A DNA stretch of 64,000 bases from Sinosporangium siamense (GTDB lineage Bacteria; Actinomycetota; Actinomycetes; Streptosporangiales; Streptosporangiaceae), in contig NZ_BOOW01000006.1 of assembly GCF_016863435.1 (NCBI RefSeq), forward strand, positions 434,001 to 498,000. The letters run 5' to 3'. This document shows, piece after piece, positions 41,304-49,793 of the stretch (position 1 is the stretch's first letter; each line of letters starts with the position of its first letter). Below the pieces are notes generated by a model. That model ran no database searches and was not told the DNA's origin. It saw only the letters and a program-made list of their open reading frames with translations. A program made the position numbers and the translations under genes.

Positions 41304-41738
41304 GGACTCCGGATGCGAGACTGGAGGGAGGGCTCCATGGGGTTGGCGATGAGCGGAGCATGAGCCATGGTTTGGACTATGGTGAGGTTGAGCACCGTCT
41401 GTCCCGTTTAGATAAGGGCTCGTGGTTGCCCCGCTGTCGGAGCAACCCTTAGGTGCTCAGAGATTTTCGCATACAGTGCCGGATGAAACTAATTGCCGAG
41501 CCTATCTCGCAATCTACGAAATCTCCAGCTATGTCCTGGAAACTTCTAATAGTGGGAGAAAGCTGATTACAAGCAGCAAACCACGCGTATGCCAGACGTT
41601 CCCGCTGGAGCACTCTGCGGGCAGTGACACCACATGAAAAGACAACACTGATCGCACTCGGATCGTGTTCGCGAGCCGCCCCCGGTTGTCGATCTCGGAC
41701 AGCGTCGGGGATCGACAACCAGGGGCGGAACACAGCGG
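41304..41738. other. Intergenic region between MFS and leuA genes
   Basis: 435 bp with no convincing gene; the stretch 41400-41640 is less GC-rich than its surroundings. It contains the MFS promoter and, at its left-facing leuA end, the large hairpin at 41676-41728. Confidence 0.45.
41676..41728. terminator. 19-bp stem hairpin downstream of leuA
   Basis: Arms 41676-41694 and 41710-41728 are complementary over 19 positions with a single C-A mismatch, around a 15-nt loop. It starts 11 bp after the leuA stop. Terminator is the simplest role; the length is unusual for that. Confidence 0.7.
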
Positions 41739-43487
41739 CTAAAGAGATTCGCCCTCACCAACTGAACAAGCACGGGCCACCGCGTCCAGCGTGGCCGTGA
41801 GCGCGGACCGGTCGCAGCCCGCCGACCAGCGGGTTCCAGCGCTGGTACGGTGCTCCACCAGAGCCAGCGTCCCCAAGGGCCCGGCCGGCATACGCGTGAG
41901 CGACACGATGTCTACCTCGATCCCATGCTCGCCCAGCATGGCGGTCAACGCCTCCACCGGGTCGACGCCGGCCCGGACGCCGGTGTGGAGCATGCCGTCG
42001 ATCCGGACCGTGACCCTGGTCTCCTGCCCCAAAGTCTCACAAGCGTGCACCATCACCCGGGATTCAGGCAGCGGCGGCATATAGCAGGCAGCGAAGATGC
42101 GCCACAGATCGGCCGCCGTGACCTCGCCCCCATTGGCGTCCGTGTGGCGTTGCACCTGGCGGGCGAAGTCGATCTGGAGCCGGCGGGGGAGCGCGATGCC
42201 GTACTCGCTCTCCAGCAGGTAGGCGATGCCACCCTTGCCGGACTGCGAGTTGACCCGGATGACCGCCTCGTAGCCGCGCCCGAGGTCGGCGGGGTCGATC
42301 GGCAGGTACGGCACCCGCCAGCTCAAGTCGCGCTCGTTCACGTCGGCTGCGCTCGCGCGGGCCCGGTGCTCGGCGAATCCCTTCCTGATCGCGTCCTGGT
42401 GGGTGCCGCTGTAGGCGGTGTGGACCAGGTCTCCGGCGTACGGATGCCGTGGGTGCACCTCGATGCGGTTGCAGTGCTCAACCGTGCGGCGGATCTCATC
42501 GATGTCGGAGAAGTCGATCATCGGGTCGATGCCCTGCACGTGGAGGTTGAGGGCAAGTGTGACGAGGTCGACGTTGCCGGTGCGCTCGCCGTTGCCGAAC
42601 AGGCAGCCCTCGACCCGCTGAGCGCCGGCCAGGACCGCGAGTTCGGCGCAGGCGACTCCGGTGCCGCGGTCGTTGTGCGGGTGGACGGAGAGGATCACGC
42701 TGTCGCGCCGGGCGAGATTGCGATGCATGTACTCGATCTGGTCGGCGTACACGTTGGGGGTGGCGACCTCGACGGTGGCGGGCAGGTTGAGGATCACGGG
42801 CCGGTCGGGGCTCGCCTCCCACAGTGCGGTCATCGCATCGCAGACCTCAAGGGCGTAGTCGGGTTCGGTGAGGTTGAACACCTCGGGGGAGAACTCGAAA
42901 CGCACGTTCGGCATCGGCCCCGCCAGCTCCAGGATGTCGCGCCCTCCGGCGAGGATGAGCTTCAGCAGGCCGGCGCGATCATGTCCGAGTACGGTGTCCC
43001 GCCAGGTCGGTGCGGTCGCCGTATACATATGGATGACGACGGGGTTGCGGATGCCCTGCACGGAGGCGACGGTGCGTTCGATCAGATCGCGCCGGGCCGG
43101 GGTGAAGACGACCACGGTGACATCCGGAGGCGCCAGGTCGGAGTCGGCGATTCGCCGTACGAAGTCGTAGTCGGTCTGCGACGCCGCCGGATAGCCGACC
43201 TCGATCTCCTTGTAGCCCATGGCCACCATCAGTTCGAAGAAGCGGCGCTTGCGCTCGGGCTCCATCGGCTCGGCGAGCGCCTGGTTGCCGTCGCGCAGGT
43301 CGACCGGCACCCACAGAGGCGCGGCGGTGAGCCGCGCGCTCGGCCACATGCGCTCGGTTTCGGCGAGGGGCAGGTCGACGCGCGAGTGGATGTCGCGGTA
43401 ACGGTGGTAAGGCATCTGCGAGTAACGCTGCCGGTTCCATGCCGGGGCGTTGTCCGGGATCGGTCCCGCGGGAGTGGAGAGGGTCAC
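41739..43487 (-). CDS. leuA: 2-isopropylmalate synthase (582 aa)
   Basis: First committed enzyme of leucine synthesis: acetyl-CoA plus 2-oxoisovalerate to 2-isopropylmalate, cytoplasmic. The catalytic TIM barrel starts '[19 protein letters not shown]' (RDGNQ active-site motif). It contains '[20 protein letters not shown]' with metal His residues and '[20 protein letters not shown]', the GNGERxGN signature. The last about 130 residues form the LeuA regulatory domain ('[20 protein letters not shown]') that binds leucine for feedback inhibition. Length fits the long actinobacterial class. GTG start with GAAGGAAG upstream. Expression is probably set by the leader attenuator at 43523-43612. Confidence 0.95.
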   Translation of the reverse strand: MTLSTPAGPIPDNAPAWNRQRYSQMPYHRYRDIHSRVDLPLAETERMWPSARLTAAPLWVPVDLRDGNQALAEPMEPERKRRFFELMVAMGYKEIEVGYPAASQTDYDFVRRIADSDLAPPDVTVVVFTPARRDLIERTVASVQGIRNPVVIHMYTATAPTWRDTVLGHDRAGLLKLILAGGRDILELAGPMPNVRFEFSPEVFNLTEPDYALEVCDAMTALWEASPDRPVILNLPATVEVATPNVYADQIEYMHRNLARRDSVILSVHPHNDRGTGVACAELAVLAGAQRVEGCLFGNGERTGNVDLVTLALNLHVQGIDPMIDFSDIDEIRRTVEHCNRIEVHPRHPYAGDLVHTAYSGTHQDAIRKGFAEHRARASAADVNERDLSWRVPYLPIDPADLGRGYEAVIRVNSQSGKGGIAYLLESEYGIALPRRLQIDFARQVQRHTDANGGEVTAADLWRIFAACYMPPLPESRVMVHACETLGQETRVTVRIDGMLHTGVRAGVDPVEALTAMLGEHGIEVDIVSLTRMPAGPLGTLALVEHRTSAGTRWSAGCDRSALTATLDAVARACSVGEGESL

Positions 43488-43522
43488 GACGGGGTTCTTC
43501 CTTCTTCGGTCGGGGTGAGGTC

Positions 43523-43560
43523 GACCGGCGCACGTTCGGCTCCACGGAGGGGAGCCGGTC
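43523..43560 (-). promoter_or_regulatory. leuA attenuator: competing hairpins
   Basis: Between the leader peptide stop and leuA, CGGCTCC (43537-43543) pairs with GGAGCCG (43551-43557) around a 7-nt loop. Alternatively GACCGGC (43523-43529) pairs with GCCGGTC (43554-43560). The two share bases 43554-43557, so they are mutually exclusive, as in ribosome-mediated attenuation. Leader-peptide attenuation of leuA has been described for actinobacteria. Which structure permits expression cannot be decided by eye. Confidence 0.7.
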
Positions 43561-43564
43561 TGTG

Positions 43565-43612
43565 TCAGGCCCCGCCGTGGCGGCGAAGAAGGAGGAGTCC
43601 GTACGAGATCAT
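43565..43612 (-). CDS. leuA leader peptide with four tandem Leu codons (15 aa)
   Basis: ATG at 43612 opens a 15-codon [18 protein letters not shown], ending in TGA 78 nt before leuA. Four consecutive Leu codons (CTC CTC CTT CTT) would stall ribosomes when charged leucyl-tRNA is scarce, shifting the hairpin balance downstream. The two CTT codons are rare for this GC-rich genome, which would heighten sensitivity. Confidence 0.8.
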   Translation of the reverse strand: MISYGLLLLRRHGGA

Positions 43613-43633
43613 GGATTAGACTTTATCACAACA

Positions 43634-43650
43634 CCTCAGACAAGTTGAGG
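43634..43650. promoter_or_regulatory. Inverted repeat in the leuA/GntR divergent region
   Basis: CCTCA-n7-TGAGG lies just upstream of the GntR gene and about 22 bp upstream of the leuA leader peptide start. It could be the autoregulatory operator of the GntR protein and would also overlap the leuA promoter. Confidence 0.4.
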
Positions 43651-43662
43651 AGTCGACGACAG

Positions 43663-44331
43663 ATGGCACAGGTGCGCAGGGAGCCGCTGGCGGATCAGGC
43701 GGCCGAGCTGCTGCTTGGTCGCATTCGCGGCGGAGAGTGGGCACTCGGCGAGAGGCTGCCGGGGGAGACGACACTCGCCCCGCAGCTCGGCGTGGGCAGG
43801 TCCACGGTCCGGGAGGCCATCAGACAGCTGGCCGGCCGCGGAGTCCTGCAGTCACGGCAGGGGGCAGGCGTGTTCGTCACCGCGCTGGACGCGCCGGAGG
43901 ACTGGGATGTCGTACTGCGGCGCGCCGACATCGTCACCGTCATCGAGGCGCGCATCGCGATCGAGACGGAAGCGGCCGCCCTCGCCGCCGAACGCCGGAC
44001 CCCCGCCCAACTCCGCCTCATGCGCCGCGCCCTCGCCACCCGTGGCACCCCGGAGGCGGGCGTCGAGGCACACGTCGACGCCGACATGGCCTTTCACCGG
44101 CAGATCGTCACGGCCGCACACAACGAGGTACTCACCGAACTGTTCGATGGATTCGTCCCCCGCCTGAGGCCGGCCATGATCGACATGCTGCGCCTGCGTC
44201 CACCCCTGGACGAGCCCACCGACCACCGCGCCCACGCACTCCTCGTCGAAGCCATCGCCGCCAGGGACAGCGACCTGGCCGCCCGCCACAGCCGCACCCA
44301 CCTGACGGCCCTGAAAGAAAACCTCACGTGA
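43663..44331 (+). CDS. FadR-subfamily GntR regulator (222 aa)
   Basis: Residues 8-72 are the winged HTH ('PLADQAAELLLGRIRGGEWALGERLPGE' in part, then 'LAPQLGVGRSTVREAIRQLA', 'GVLQSRQGAGVFV'). Residues 85-215 form an FCD domain with likely metal ligands in 'DADMAFHRQIVTAAHNEVL' and 'EPTDHRAHALLVEAIAARDS'. ATG 43663 has GAGGAG 10 nt upstream; a TTG at 43645 is an alternative. Its stop overlaps the GTG of an ABC ATPase fragment by 4 nt, so it once headed a transporter operon. Divergent from leuA. Confidence 0.88.
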   Translation: MAQVRREPLADQAAELLLGRIRGGEWALGERLPGETTLAPQLGVGRSTVREAIRQLAGRGVLQSRQGAGVFVTALDAPEDWDVVLRRADIVTVIEARIAIETEAAALAAERRTPAQLRLMRRALATRGTPEAGVEAHVDADMAFHRQIVTAAHNEVLTELFDGFVPRLRPAMIDMLRLRPPLDEPTDHRAHALLVEAIAARDSDLAARHSRTHLTALKENLT

Positions 44332-44640
44332 ACGAACCGGCTCTCCGTCGCCGCGAGCTGACCTTCCGGCGAGGGAACCCCCGGACCCTCGACGGCATCG
44401 AGTTCACCGTGCACGTGGGGGACACTGGGCCTTGCCCGGCACCAACGGCGCAGGCAAGAGCGTGATCCTCGGCTTCTACGGCGCCCTGATCCGGGGGGGC
44501 AGATGGTCGCGGTCGGGGCCATCGCGGCAGACGGTGACGACACAGACGATCTCCGTGCGTTCGAGCATCGGATTCCAGGTACGTCAGGCCGGCAGCGAGG
44601 GCTGCGGCCTTGAAGTACTTCCTGAAGAGCGCCTGCGCAT
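44328..44640 (+). pseudogene. Decayed ABC transporter ATPase, N-terminal fragment
   Basis: GTG 44328 begins 'VNEPALRRRELTFRRGNPRT' and 'LDGIEFTVHVGD', the start of an ABC ATPase. At about 44425-44435 the frame shifts and continues as 'LPGTNGAGKSVILGFYGALI', a Walker A (GxNGAGKS) with altered flanks. After about 44500 similarity is lost. Everything downstream of Walker A, including the signature motif and Walker B, is missing. The GTGA overlap with the GntR gene shows original coupling. Confidence 0.65.
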
Positions 44641-44709
44641 GCGGTTCGTCGGCTGCGCCGTACTCCGCGCCGGGCCGCACGTCGGTGTGCGGCCCGGTCG
44701 CCCGGCGAA

Positions 44710-46131
44710 CTAGTCGCGCACGTAGGTGTACTTGCGGACCGAGGTCGAGTTGTCGAGGAAGCGGGTCATGACCTCGAAGGCCCCCTTGGAGAAGATGATC
44801 GCCTGATGGCCGTCGGCCTTGGCGACCAGGAGCTTGCTCTTGGGGATCTGCTTGTGCACGGCGAGGGCGTTGCTGAGCGGCGTGGCCGGGTCGTGGGTGT
44901 TGGAGGTGACCAGCACGTTCGGGTGGTTGCCCGCTTTCAGGGTGTGCGGGGGGTTGGTGGCGGGCTTACGCCAGCCCACGCACTCGGCGACGATGCTCCA
45001 ATACTTGGCGGGACCGAACCGCGGAGCGTCCTTGGCGAGTCGGGCGGCTGCGGCCGCGTGCTCCCTGTAGTCGTTCTGAGGACCGAAGTCGGCGCAGAGA
45101 ACTCCCCGGAAGAGGCCGCGACCCGTGGAGGGGTGGGGTGCGAAGGCCGAGGCGTCGCCGTCCTTGGCCTGGCGCAAGGACTTGGCGAGGTACGGCCAGC
45201 CCATGTTGGGCTCGGCGCCGACGGAGAACAGGTCTCCCAGCGTCATCCTGACATCCATGCCTGTGACGGGGCCGGATACGCCCGGTGCGGGGAGGGTCTT
45301 ACGGGCGATGAGGTCATCGACGATCTTCGTCACGTTCTGGCCGTTGAGCGCGCAGGTGATGTCCTTGGCGCACCATCGGGTGAACTGCCGGAAACTGCTC
45401 TCGACGCCTCTGGCGTTGCGGACGGCGAAGGTGGAGAGGCGGACGCTGTGGTCGACGACCGCGTCCATGATGAGGGCCTTCACGTTCTCGCCGTACTTCT
45501 CCAGGTAGGCGCCGGCGTAGTTGGTGCCGTAGGAACCGGAGTAGGCGAGGAGACCGCCCTCGCCCAGCGCCTTACGGATGTCTTCGATGTCCTCGGCGGT
45601 GTCCTGTGCCGACAGGTGTGACAGGCGTTTGCCGGTCGCCTTCTCGCAACTGTTGATGAATGCCTCATGTGAGGCCACGAGCCGGTCGAACTCCGCGCGG
45701 GAGGCGACGCCCGTCGTGGGGGGAGGGTCGGGAAGCGAGCAGGCCACCGCCGCGCTCGCTCCGACCCCGCGTGGGTCGAACGTGACGACATCGTGCTCCT
45801 TGCGCAGGTCATTGACGCGCATCAAGCCTGCCAGGGTGTGCATGACCTCCAGGCCCGCGCCCGGTCCACCGGGGATCACCAGGATGGTCCCCTTGCTCTT
45901 GTTCACGGCCGGGTAGCGGCCCAGACGCAGCTGGATCTTCTCGCCGTTTGGATCGTTCCGGTCAACTGGGACGGCCAAGGTCGAGCACTGCAGCCCGGAG
46001 AGCTTCTCGCTGGCGCAGGCCGACCACGACAACTCGGACGGTCCGCCTGCGACTGCCGCCTGGGCGGGAGTCAGCCCCACTCCCAGCAGGACCACAGCCC
46101 CGGCTGCCACGGTCAGGGACTTCTTGCGCAT
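44710..46131 (-). CDS. Secreted alpha/beta-hydrolase, tripeptidyl aminopeptidase-like (473 aa)
   Basis: Signal peptide: 'MRKKSLTVAAGAVVLLGVGL' then 'TPAQA' with a likely cleavage after AQA. The body is a TAP-type hydrolase: oxyanion region 'ILVIPGGPGAGLEVM', 'DVVTFDPRGVGAS', nucleophile elbow 'AYSGSYGTNYAGAY', C-terminal 'VLVTSNTHDPATPLSNALAV' (Asp) and 'KADGHQAIIF' (His). Four or more Cys suggest disulphides outside the cell. Relatives remove N-terminal tripeptides from secreted proteins. ATG 46131 is set by the signal peptide. The frame extends upstream but without protein-like sequence. Confidence 0.88.
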   Translation of the reverse strand: MRKKSLTVAAGAVVLLGVGLTPAQAAVAGGPSELSWSACASEKLSGLQCSTLAVPVDRNDPNGEKIQLRLGRYPAVNKSKGTILVIPGGPGAGLEVMHTLAGLMRVNDLRKEHDVVTFDPRGVGASAAVACSLPDPPPTTGVASRAEFDRLVASHEAFINSCEKATGKRLSHLSAQDTAEDIEDIRKALGEGGLLAYSGSYGTNYAGAYLEKYGENVKALIMDAVVDHSVRLSTFAVRNARGVESSFRQFTRWCAKDITCALNGQNVTKIVDDLIARKTLPAPGVSGPVTGMDVRMTLGDLFSVGAEPNMGWPYLAKSLRQAKDGDASAFAPHPSTGRGLFRGVLCADFGPQNDYREHAAAAARLAKDAPRFGPAKYWSIVAECVGWRKPATNPPHTLKAGNHPNVLVTSNTHDPATPLSNALAVHKQIPKSKLLVAKADGHQAIIFSKGAFEVMTRFLDNSTSVRKYTYVRD

Positions 46132-46264
46132 GAGACTGCTCCACTTCGATCGCGGGCATGCCTGGCCGGTTTGGGGAGGCATGCCCGTCTTGTTGCCGGA
46201 AACGGTAACATTGCCAGAAGTGGAAATAAAATCCGCGGCAGAGGGAGGGGGAAGGAGAGCGAGC

Positions 46265-46822
46265 TCAGGAGTGCGCGTCCTCCGGCTCGACCCCGGGGGC
46301 AGGCACCACCGCCACGGCAAAGGTGATCCTGCGCCGCCCGGGCGCCGGCTGCCGCGAGCTCACGAGCGCGAGCAGCTCGTCCAACCGGCGGTGGAAGTCC
46401 TCCGTCTCCTCGGCATCAAGCCAGCAGCTCAGCTGCACGTACCTCAGTGCGTCCGCGAACGGATCGGCGTTCCCCATCCGCACAGAATCCAGGTAGCGCT
46501 CCAACTCGCCGGTCAGGTGCGCCGTGTAGGCGGTGAAAACCGCATGGTGCTCCTCCGGGGCGAGCGCGGCTCCCTCATGCCGCTCGACCTGCGCGAGGTC
46601 CCTGTCAAGCTCATAGGTGCGCTCCACCGTGCCCCGCACCTGGGTCTCCTCCACCACCTGAAGCACACCGCCCTCCACCAGCCGCCGCAAGTGCCGATAG
46701 AGCGTGGTCACCGCGACGTCCGGCATCTCCTTCCGCAGGTCACCGGCCGTGTGCCGCCCTCGGGTCAACGCCAGGGCGATACGTGCGCGTACGGGGTGAA
46801 GGATTAGGGATGCCTTGTCCAT
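46265..46822 (-). CDS. Winged-helix regulator, ArsR/PadR-like (185 aa)
   Basis: N-terminal winged helix: 'LILHPVRARIALALTRGRHT', 'AGDLRKEMPDVAVTTLYRHL', 'RRLVEGGVLQVVEETQ', then a wing 'VERTYEL'. The C-terminal half is helical with several Glu/His residues ('RHEGAALAPEEHHAVFTAYT') and could bind a ligand. ATG 46822 is the natural start for the HTH; the longer frame is not protein-like. Same strand as, and upstream of, the secreted hydrolase (133 bp gap), so it may regulate it. Confidence 0.8.
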   Translation of the reverse strand: MDKASLILHPVRARIALALTRGRHTAGDLRKEMPDVAVTTLYRHLRRLVEGGVLQVVEETQVRGTVERTYELDRDLAQVERHEGAALAPEEHHAVFTAYTAHLTGELERYLDSVRMGNADPFADALRYVQLSCWLDAEETEDFHRRLDELLALVSSRQPAPGRRRITFAVAVVPAPGVEPEDAHS

Positions 46823-47049
46823 CGGTCCACTTCCTGCTGGTTCCCACTCCTGGGGATACGACCCGAGCATCATCGCACCTGGCCACTGACACCCCGTCGC
46901 ACCACTGGGCAAGGGACCCACCGGGGCGCCCACCTCCGCGGTCCAGCTCACCTACCCCCGGGCCGCCAGGGTGATGAATCACCCCATCGCCCCAGCTCAC
47001 GTACGACGCCGGCAGGAAAAGGTTTTGCGTGATCGATTCCTGAGCACGA

Positions 47050-47120
47050 TCGGCCGAACGCCCGTCGTACGAGATCTCGCTGACGCGTAATCCGCTGCGG
47101 CCGAGTGCTCGGAAGCTCAT
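47050..47120 (-). pseudogene. N-terminal scrap of an aldo/keto reductase
   Basis: ATG 47120 follows GGAGGGG and begins 'MSFRALGRSGLRVSEISY', the standard N-terminus of an aldo/keto reductase. After about 18 residues the match ends and none of the barrel or the Asp-Tyr-Lys-His catalytic set follows. It starts 14 bp after the GNAT stop, so the two were an operon before the rest was deleted. The remaining 46823-47050 stretch holds no gene I can support. Confidence 0.6.
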
Positions 47121-47133
47121 GACCCCTCCGCCC

Positions 47134-47649
47134 TCAGTCCTTGGCGAGCAGGTGAAACAGGATGTGGTCCTGCCACGACCCGGCGATTCTCAGGTAAGAC
47201 GGTGCGATGCCGTACGGCCGGAATCCGTTGTGCAGCAACACCTGTTGCGAGGCCGTGTTGTGCAACAGGGTCTCGGCCTGGAGGCGATGCAGGTCAAGCT
47301 CGCCGAAGGCGAGGGCGATCGTGTCCGCCACGGCAGCCGTGGCTAGTCCCCGGCCCTGGTGTGCCACGCCGACCCAATAGCCGATCGCCGCGGATTGCAG
47401 CGCCCCCCGGGTGATTCCGTTGAGGTTGAGCCTGCCGGCGACCTTGTCGCCGTCGAGGATCACCAGCGGCACCGTGGTGCCCTGGGCATGTGCTGTGAGC
47501 GCTCCCTCCAAGACGGCGCGTTGCCTCTCCAAACTGAACCAGTCCTCATCGCGCAGCGGCTCCCACGGCGCGAACGCTTCGCGGTTCGCACGCAGCAGGG
47601 AGGTCACGGCGGGGGCGTCATCGACCGTGGCGAGGCGGGTGACCGGCAT
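47134..47649 (-). CDS. GNAT acetyltransferase, RimJ/RimL-like (171 aa)
   Basis: A complete GNAT domain: 'MPVTRLATVDDAPAVTSLLR', 'FSLERQRAVLEGAL', 'IGYWVGVAHQGRGLATAAVA' with the acetyl-CoA pyrophosphate loop (Q/R-x-x-G-x-G/A), and 'ELDLHRLQAETLLHNTASQQ' then 'LLHNGFRPYGIAPSYLRIAG', as in ribosomal-protein N-acetyltransferases. Substrate unknown. ATG 47649 matches the family start. Confidence 0.9.
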   Translation of the reverse strand: MPVTRLATVDDAPAVTSLLRANREAFAPWEPLRDEDWFSLERQRAVLEGALTAHAQGTTVPLVILDGDKVAGRLNLNGITRGALQSAAIGYWVGVAHQGRGLATAAVADTIALAFGELDLHRLQAETLLHNTASQQVLLHNGFRPYGIAPSYLRIAGSWQDHILFHLLAKD

Positions 47650-47794
47650 ATCACGACTCCATCTGGGCGGCGCTCTGGCCGGAGGTGACTTCGGCCTGGG
47701 GGGAGTGCGCGCGCCGCCGCGGCCGGCCACCTTGGGCCCGCCAGCCGACGATCCCATTGTGCCTTCAACCAGGGGTTGATCAAGCGGCCGGGAC

Positions 47795-47912
47795 TCAGGG
47801 TTCTTTGCTTGTCTCCCCGGTCGCCCGCTGGATGAGCAGCGCGCCGAGGATGATCGCGCCGTTGGCGGCATTGATCCAGAAGGTCGAGATCTGGGACAGT
47901 GTCAGGATGTTC
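47795..47912 (-). pseudogene. C-terminal end of an ABC sugar permease
   Basis: The last about 38 codons of a minus-strand frame read 'NILTLSQISTFWINAANGAI' and 'ILGALLIQRATGETSKEP', the final helix and tail of an RbsC-type ABC permease. The preceding about 280 residues are absent: upstream of about 47912 the sequence is the opposite-strand GntR fragment. Confidence 0.55.
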
Positions 47913-48403
47913 GACCGAGACAGGGTTTCCGGGTAGTGCCACTCTCGCCGGAAGACCTCGACGACCTCACCGCCTTGCGGTGCGACATCGAATGCATGGC
48001 CTTCCGCTACTCCATTGAGCGCGGTGACCTGGCCTGGGAGAGCCGTGTCATCGCGGCACACCACACGCTGGAGAACACGCCCATGACGGTGGACAGTGAC
48101 CCCGAGCTCTTCAGCGAGGAGTGGGCGAAGGCGCACTCGCACTTCCACGTGACCCCGTTCGACGGCTGCGGCAGCCCCCGGTTGTGTGATCTCGCCCTCT
48201 CGCTCCGCGACAGTGCGGAACTCTACCGCCGCTGGTCGCGCCCGATCGGCCAGGACCGGGAGCGGGACATCGCCGGCGAACACCGCCGGTTGATGGAGGC
48301 GGCCCTCGCCCGCGACGCCGACACGGGAGCGGCGAGGCTGCGGGCCCACATCACCCGTACGACCCGCGTTCTGCTTGAGGCGGTCAACAGCACCGGCGAC
48401 TGA
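47912..48403 (+). pseudogene. GntR regulator lacking its DNA-binding domain
   Basis: The frame opens abruptly with 'RQGFRVVPLSPEDLDDLTAL', the hinge joining winged helix and FCD domain in GntR regulators, and runs through a complete FCD domain ('DIECMAFRYSIERGDLAWES', 'FDGCGSPRLCDLALSLRDSA', 'EHRRLMEAALARDADTGAAR'). The HTH is missing, and upstream sequence belongs to an oppositely oriented permease end. A GTG at 47936 could still start a 155-aa product that binds ligand but not DNA. Confidence 0.7.
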
Positions 48404-48470
48404 GCGAAGGCGCGCCTGCGAGTGCCGGCGCCCAGGTCTCACGCCGCCACATTCAGCAAGGAGAGATGTT

Positions 48471-49376
48471 TTGCGCGCACTTCACATAGACAGGTTCGGC
48501 GGGCCGGAGGTAGTGGCGGTCCGCGAGCTACCCTCGCCGGAACCGGGTCCGGGCGAGGTCCTCGTCCGGGTCGTGGCCAGCAGCCTCAATCCGGTGGATG
48601 TCAAGACCCGCAGCGGCACGATACGCGGCGGTGGGCCCGCCCTGCCGATGACCCTCGGCTGGGATCTGGCGGGCGTGGTCGTCAGTCCCGGTGACAGTGG
48701 CCTCAGCGTCGGCGAGCGTGTGATCGCGATGTCGGCCCAGCTCGCGGCCGGACGCGGGACATGGGCCGACCTGGTTGCCCTGCCCGCCCGCACCCTGGCG
48801 GCCGCACCGACGAACACGAGCTTGGTCGAGGCGGCCACCCTGCCGCTGCCCGGCCTCACCGCCGCCCAGACCCTCGGCTGGCTCGGCGTCTCCAGCGGTC
48901 AACGGCTCCTGGTCACCGGAGCCGCGGGAGCCGTGGGCGGGCTCGCCGTACAACTGGCGCGGGCGTGGGGGATCACGGTCGACGCGCTGGTGTCCCGTTC
49001 GGCACAGCTGGAGATCGTGGCCGACCTGGGCGCTCAAAGGGCCGTGACGGACGTCGCGGAGCTCGAGCGGCGACACTACGACGCCGTGCTCGACACATGC
49101 GGGGCCCCGGTCGGCGAAGCGGTCCGCGACGGCGGCCGGTACGCCACGATCGCCAGCGAGCACGGCGACCCCCCGAACCTGAGCCACCGTGGTGTCACCA
49201 CGACACTGCACCAGGTCAAGGAGAACGCAGCGGACCTGGCCGACCTGGTGAAGCTAGTCGAAACAGGCGGCCTACGGCTACGCCTGGATTCGAGCTTCCC
49301 GATCGCCGAGGTGCACAAGGCCTTTGCACGCTTTGAGACCCGCGGGCTCACCGGAAAGATCGCGTTGGTGTTTTAG
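48471..49376 (+). CDS. Zinc-independent MDR oxidoreductase, quinone-reductase-like (301 aa)
   Basis: A medium-chain dehydrogenase/reductase: 'FGGPEVVAVRELPSPEPGPG', 'VVASSLNPVDVKTRSG', 'LPMTLGWDLAGVVVSPGDS', then the Rossmann motif 'RLLVTGAAGAVGGLAVQLAR'. No structural or catalytic zinc cysteines are seen, placing it with NADPH:quinone oxidoreductases. TTG 48471 has AAGGAGAG about 5 nt upstream, and no ATG/GTG in frame fits better. It stands alone after the GntR remnant. Confidence 0.88.
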   Translation: MRALHIDRFGGPEVVAVRELPSPEPGPGEVLVRVVASSLNPVDVKTRSGTIRGGGPALPMTLGWDLAGVVVSPGDSGLSVGERVIAMSAQLAAGRGTWADLVALPARTLAAAPTNTSLVEAATLPLPGLTAAQTLGWLGVSSGQRLLVTGAAGAVGGLAVQLARAWGITVDALVSRSAQLEIVADLGAQRAVTDVAELERRHYDAVLDTCGAPVGEAVRDGGRYATIASEHGDPPNLSHRGVTTTLHQVKENAADLADLVKLVETGGLRLRLDSSFPIAEVHKAFARFETRGLTGKIALVF

Positions 49377-49793
49377 CGCTCTGCGCCGAAACCCTACCCC
49401 TGGCCCACAGCCCGGAAGGCTGAGGGCACCTCACCGACCCCCCGCGAGTAACGGCGAGCAACCAAGGACAGATGGAAGCTGACCGCCCGGATCTCAGGTC
49501 TTCGGCTAGCGCCGTTCCAGATCAGCTCCAAGAGCCTGAGGGGTGTCGACTACTGGGGGAGGTGGGTGGTGAGGGGGTATGAGCGGGGACTTCCTGTAGG
49601 CGTGGAGGATGTTCCTGCCCGGCCTCGTTCCAGAACCCGCTACAAGCGCTACACCGGTCTCCCAGACGGAGGGCGGCACAGCCCCGGCCGAGGAACCGGA
49701 GGCTGAGAAAAGCCAGCCCGAAAGCGTGTGGGCGACCCGCACCGCTGAAGCGGCTCGACAGCGACCTTCGCGAGTACAACGTCAGCATATCTG
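49377..49793. other. Intergenic region before the lanthipeptide locus
   Basis: 417 bp between convergent genes, with short unconvincing ORFs only and no clear strong hairpin. Confidence 0.4.
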
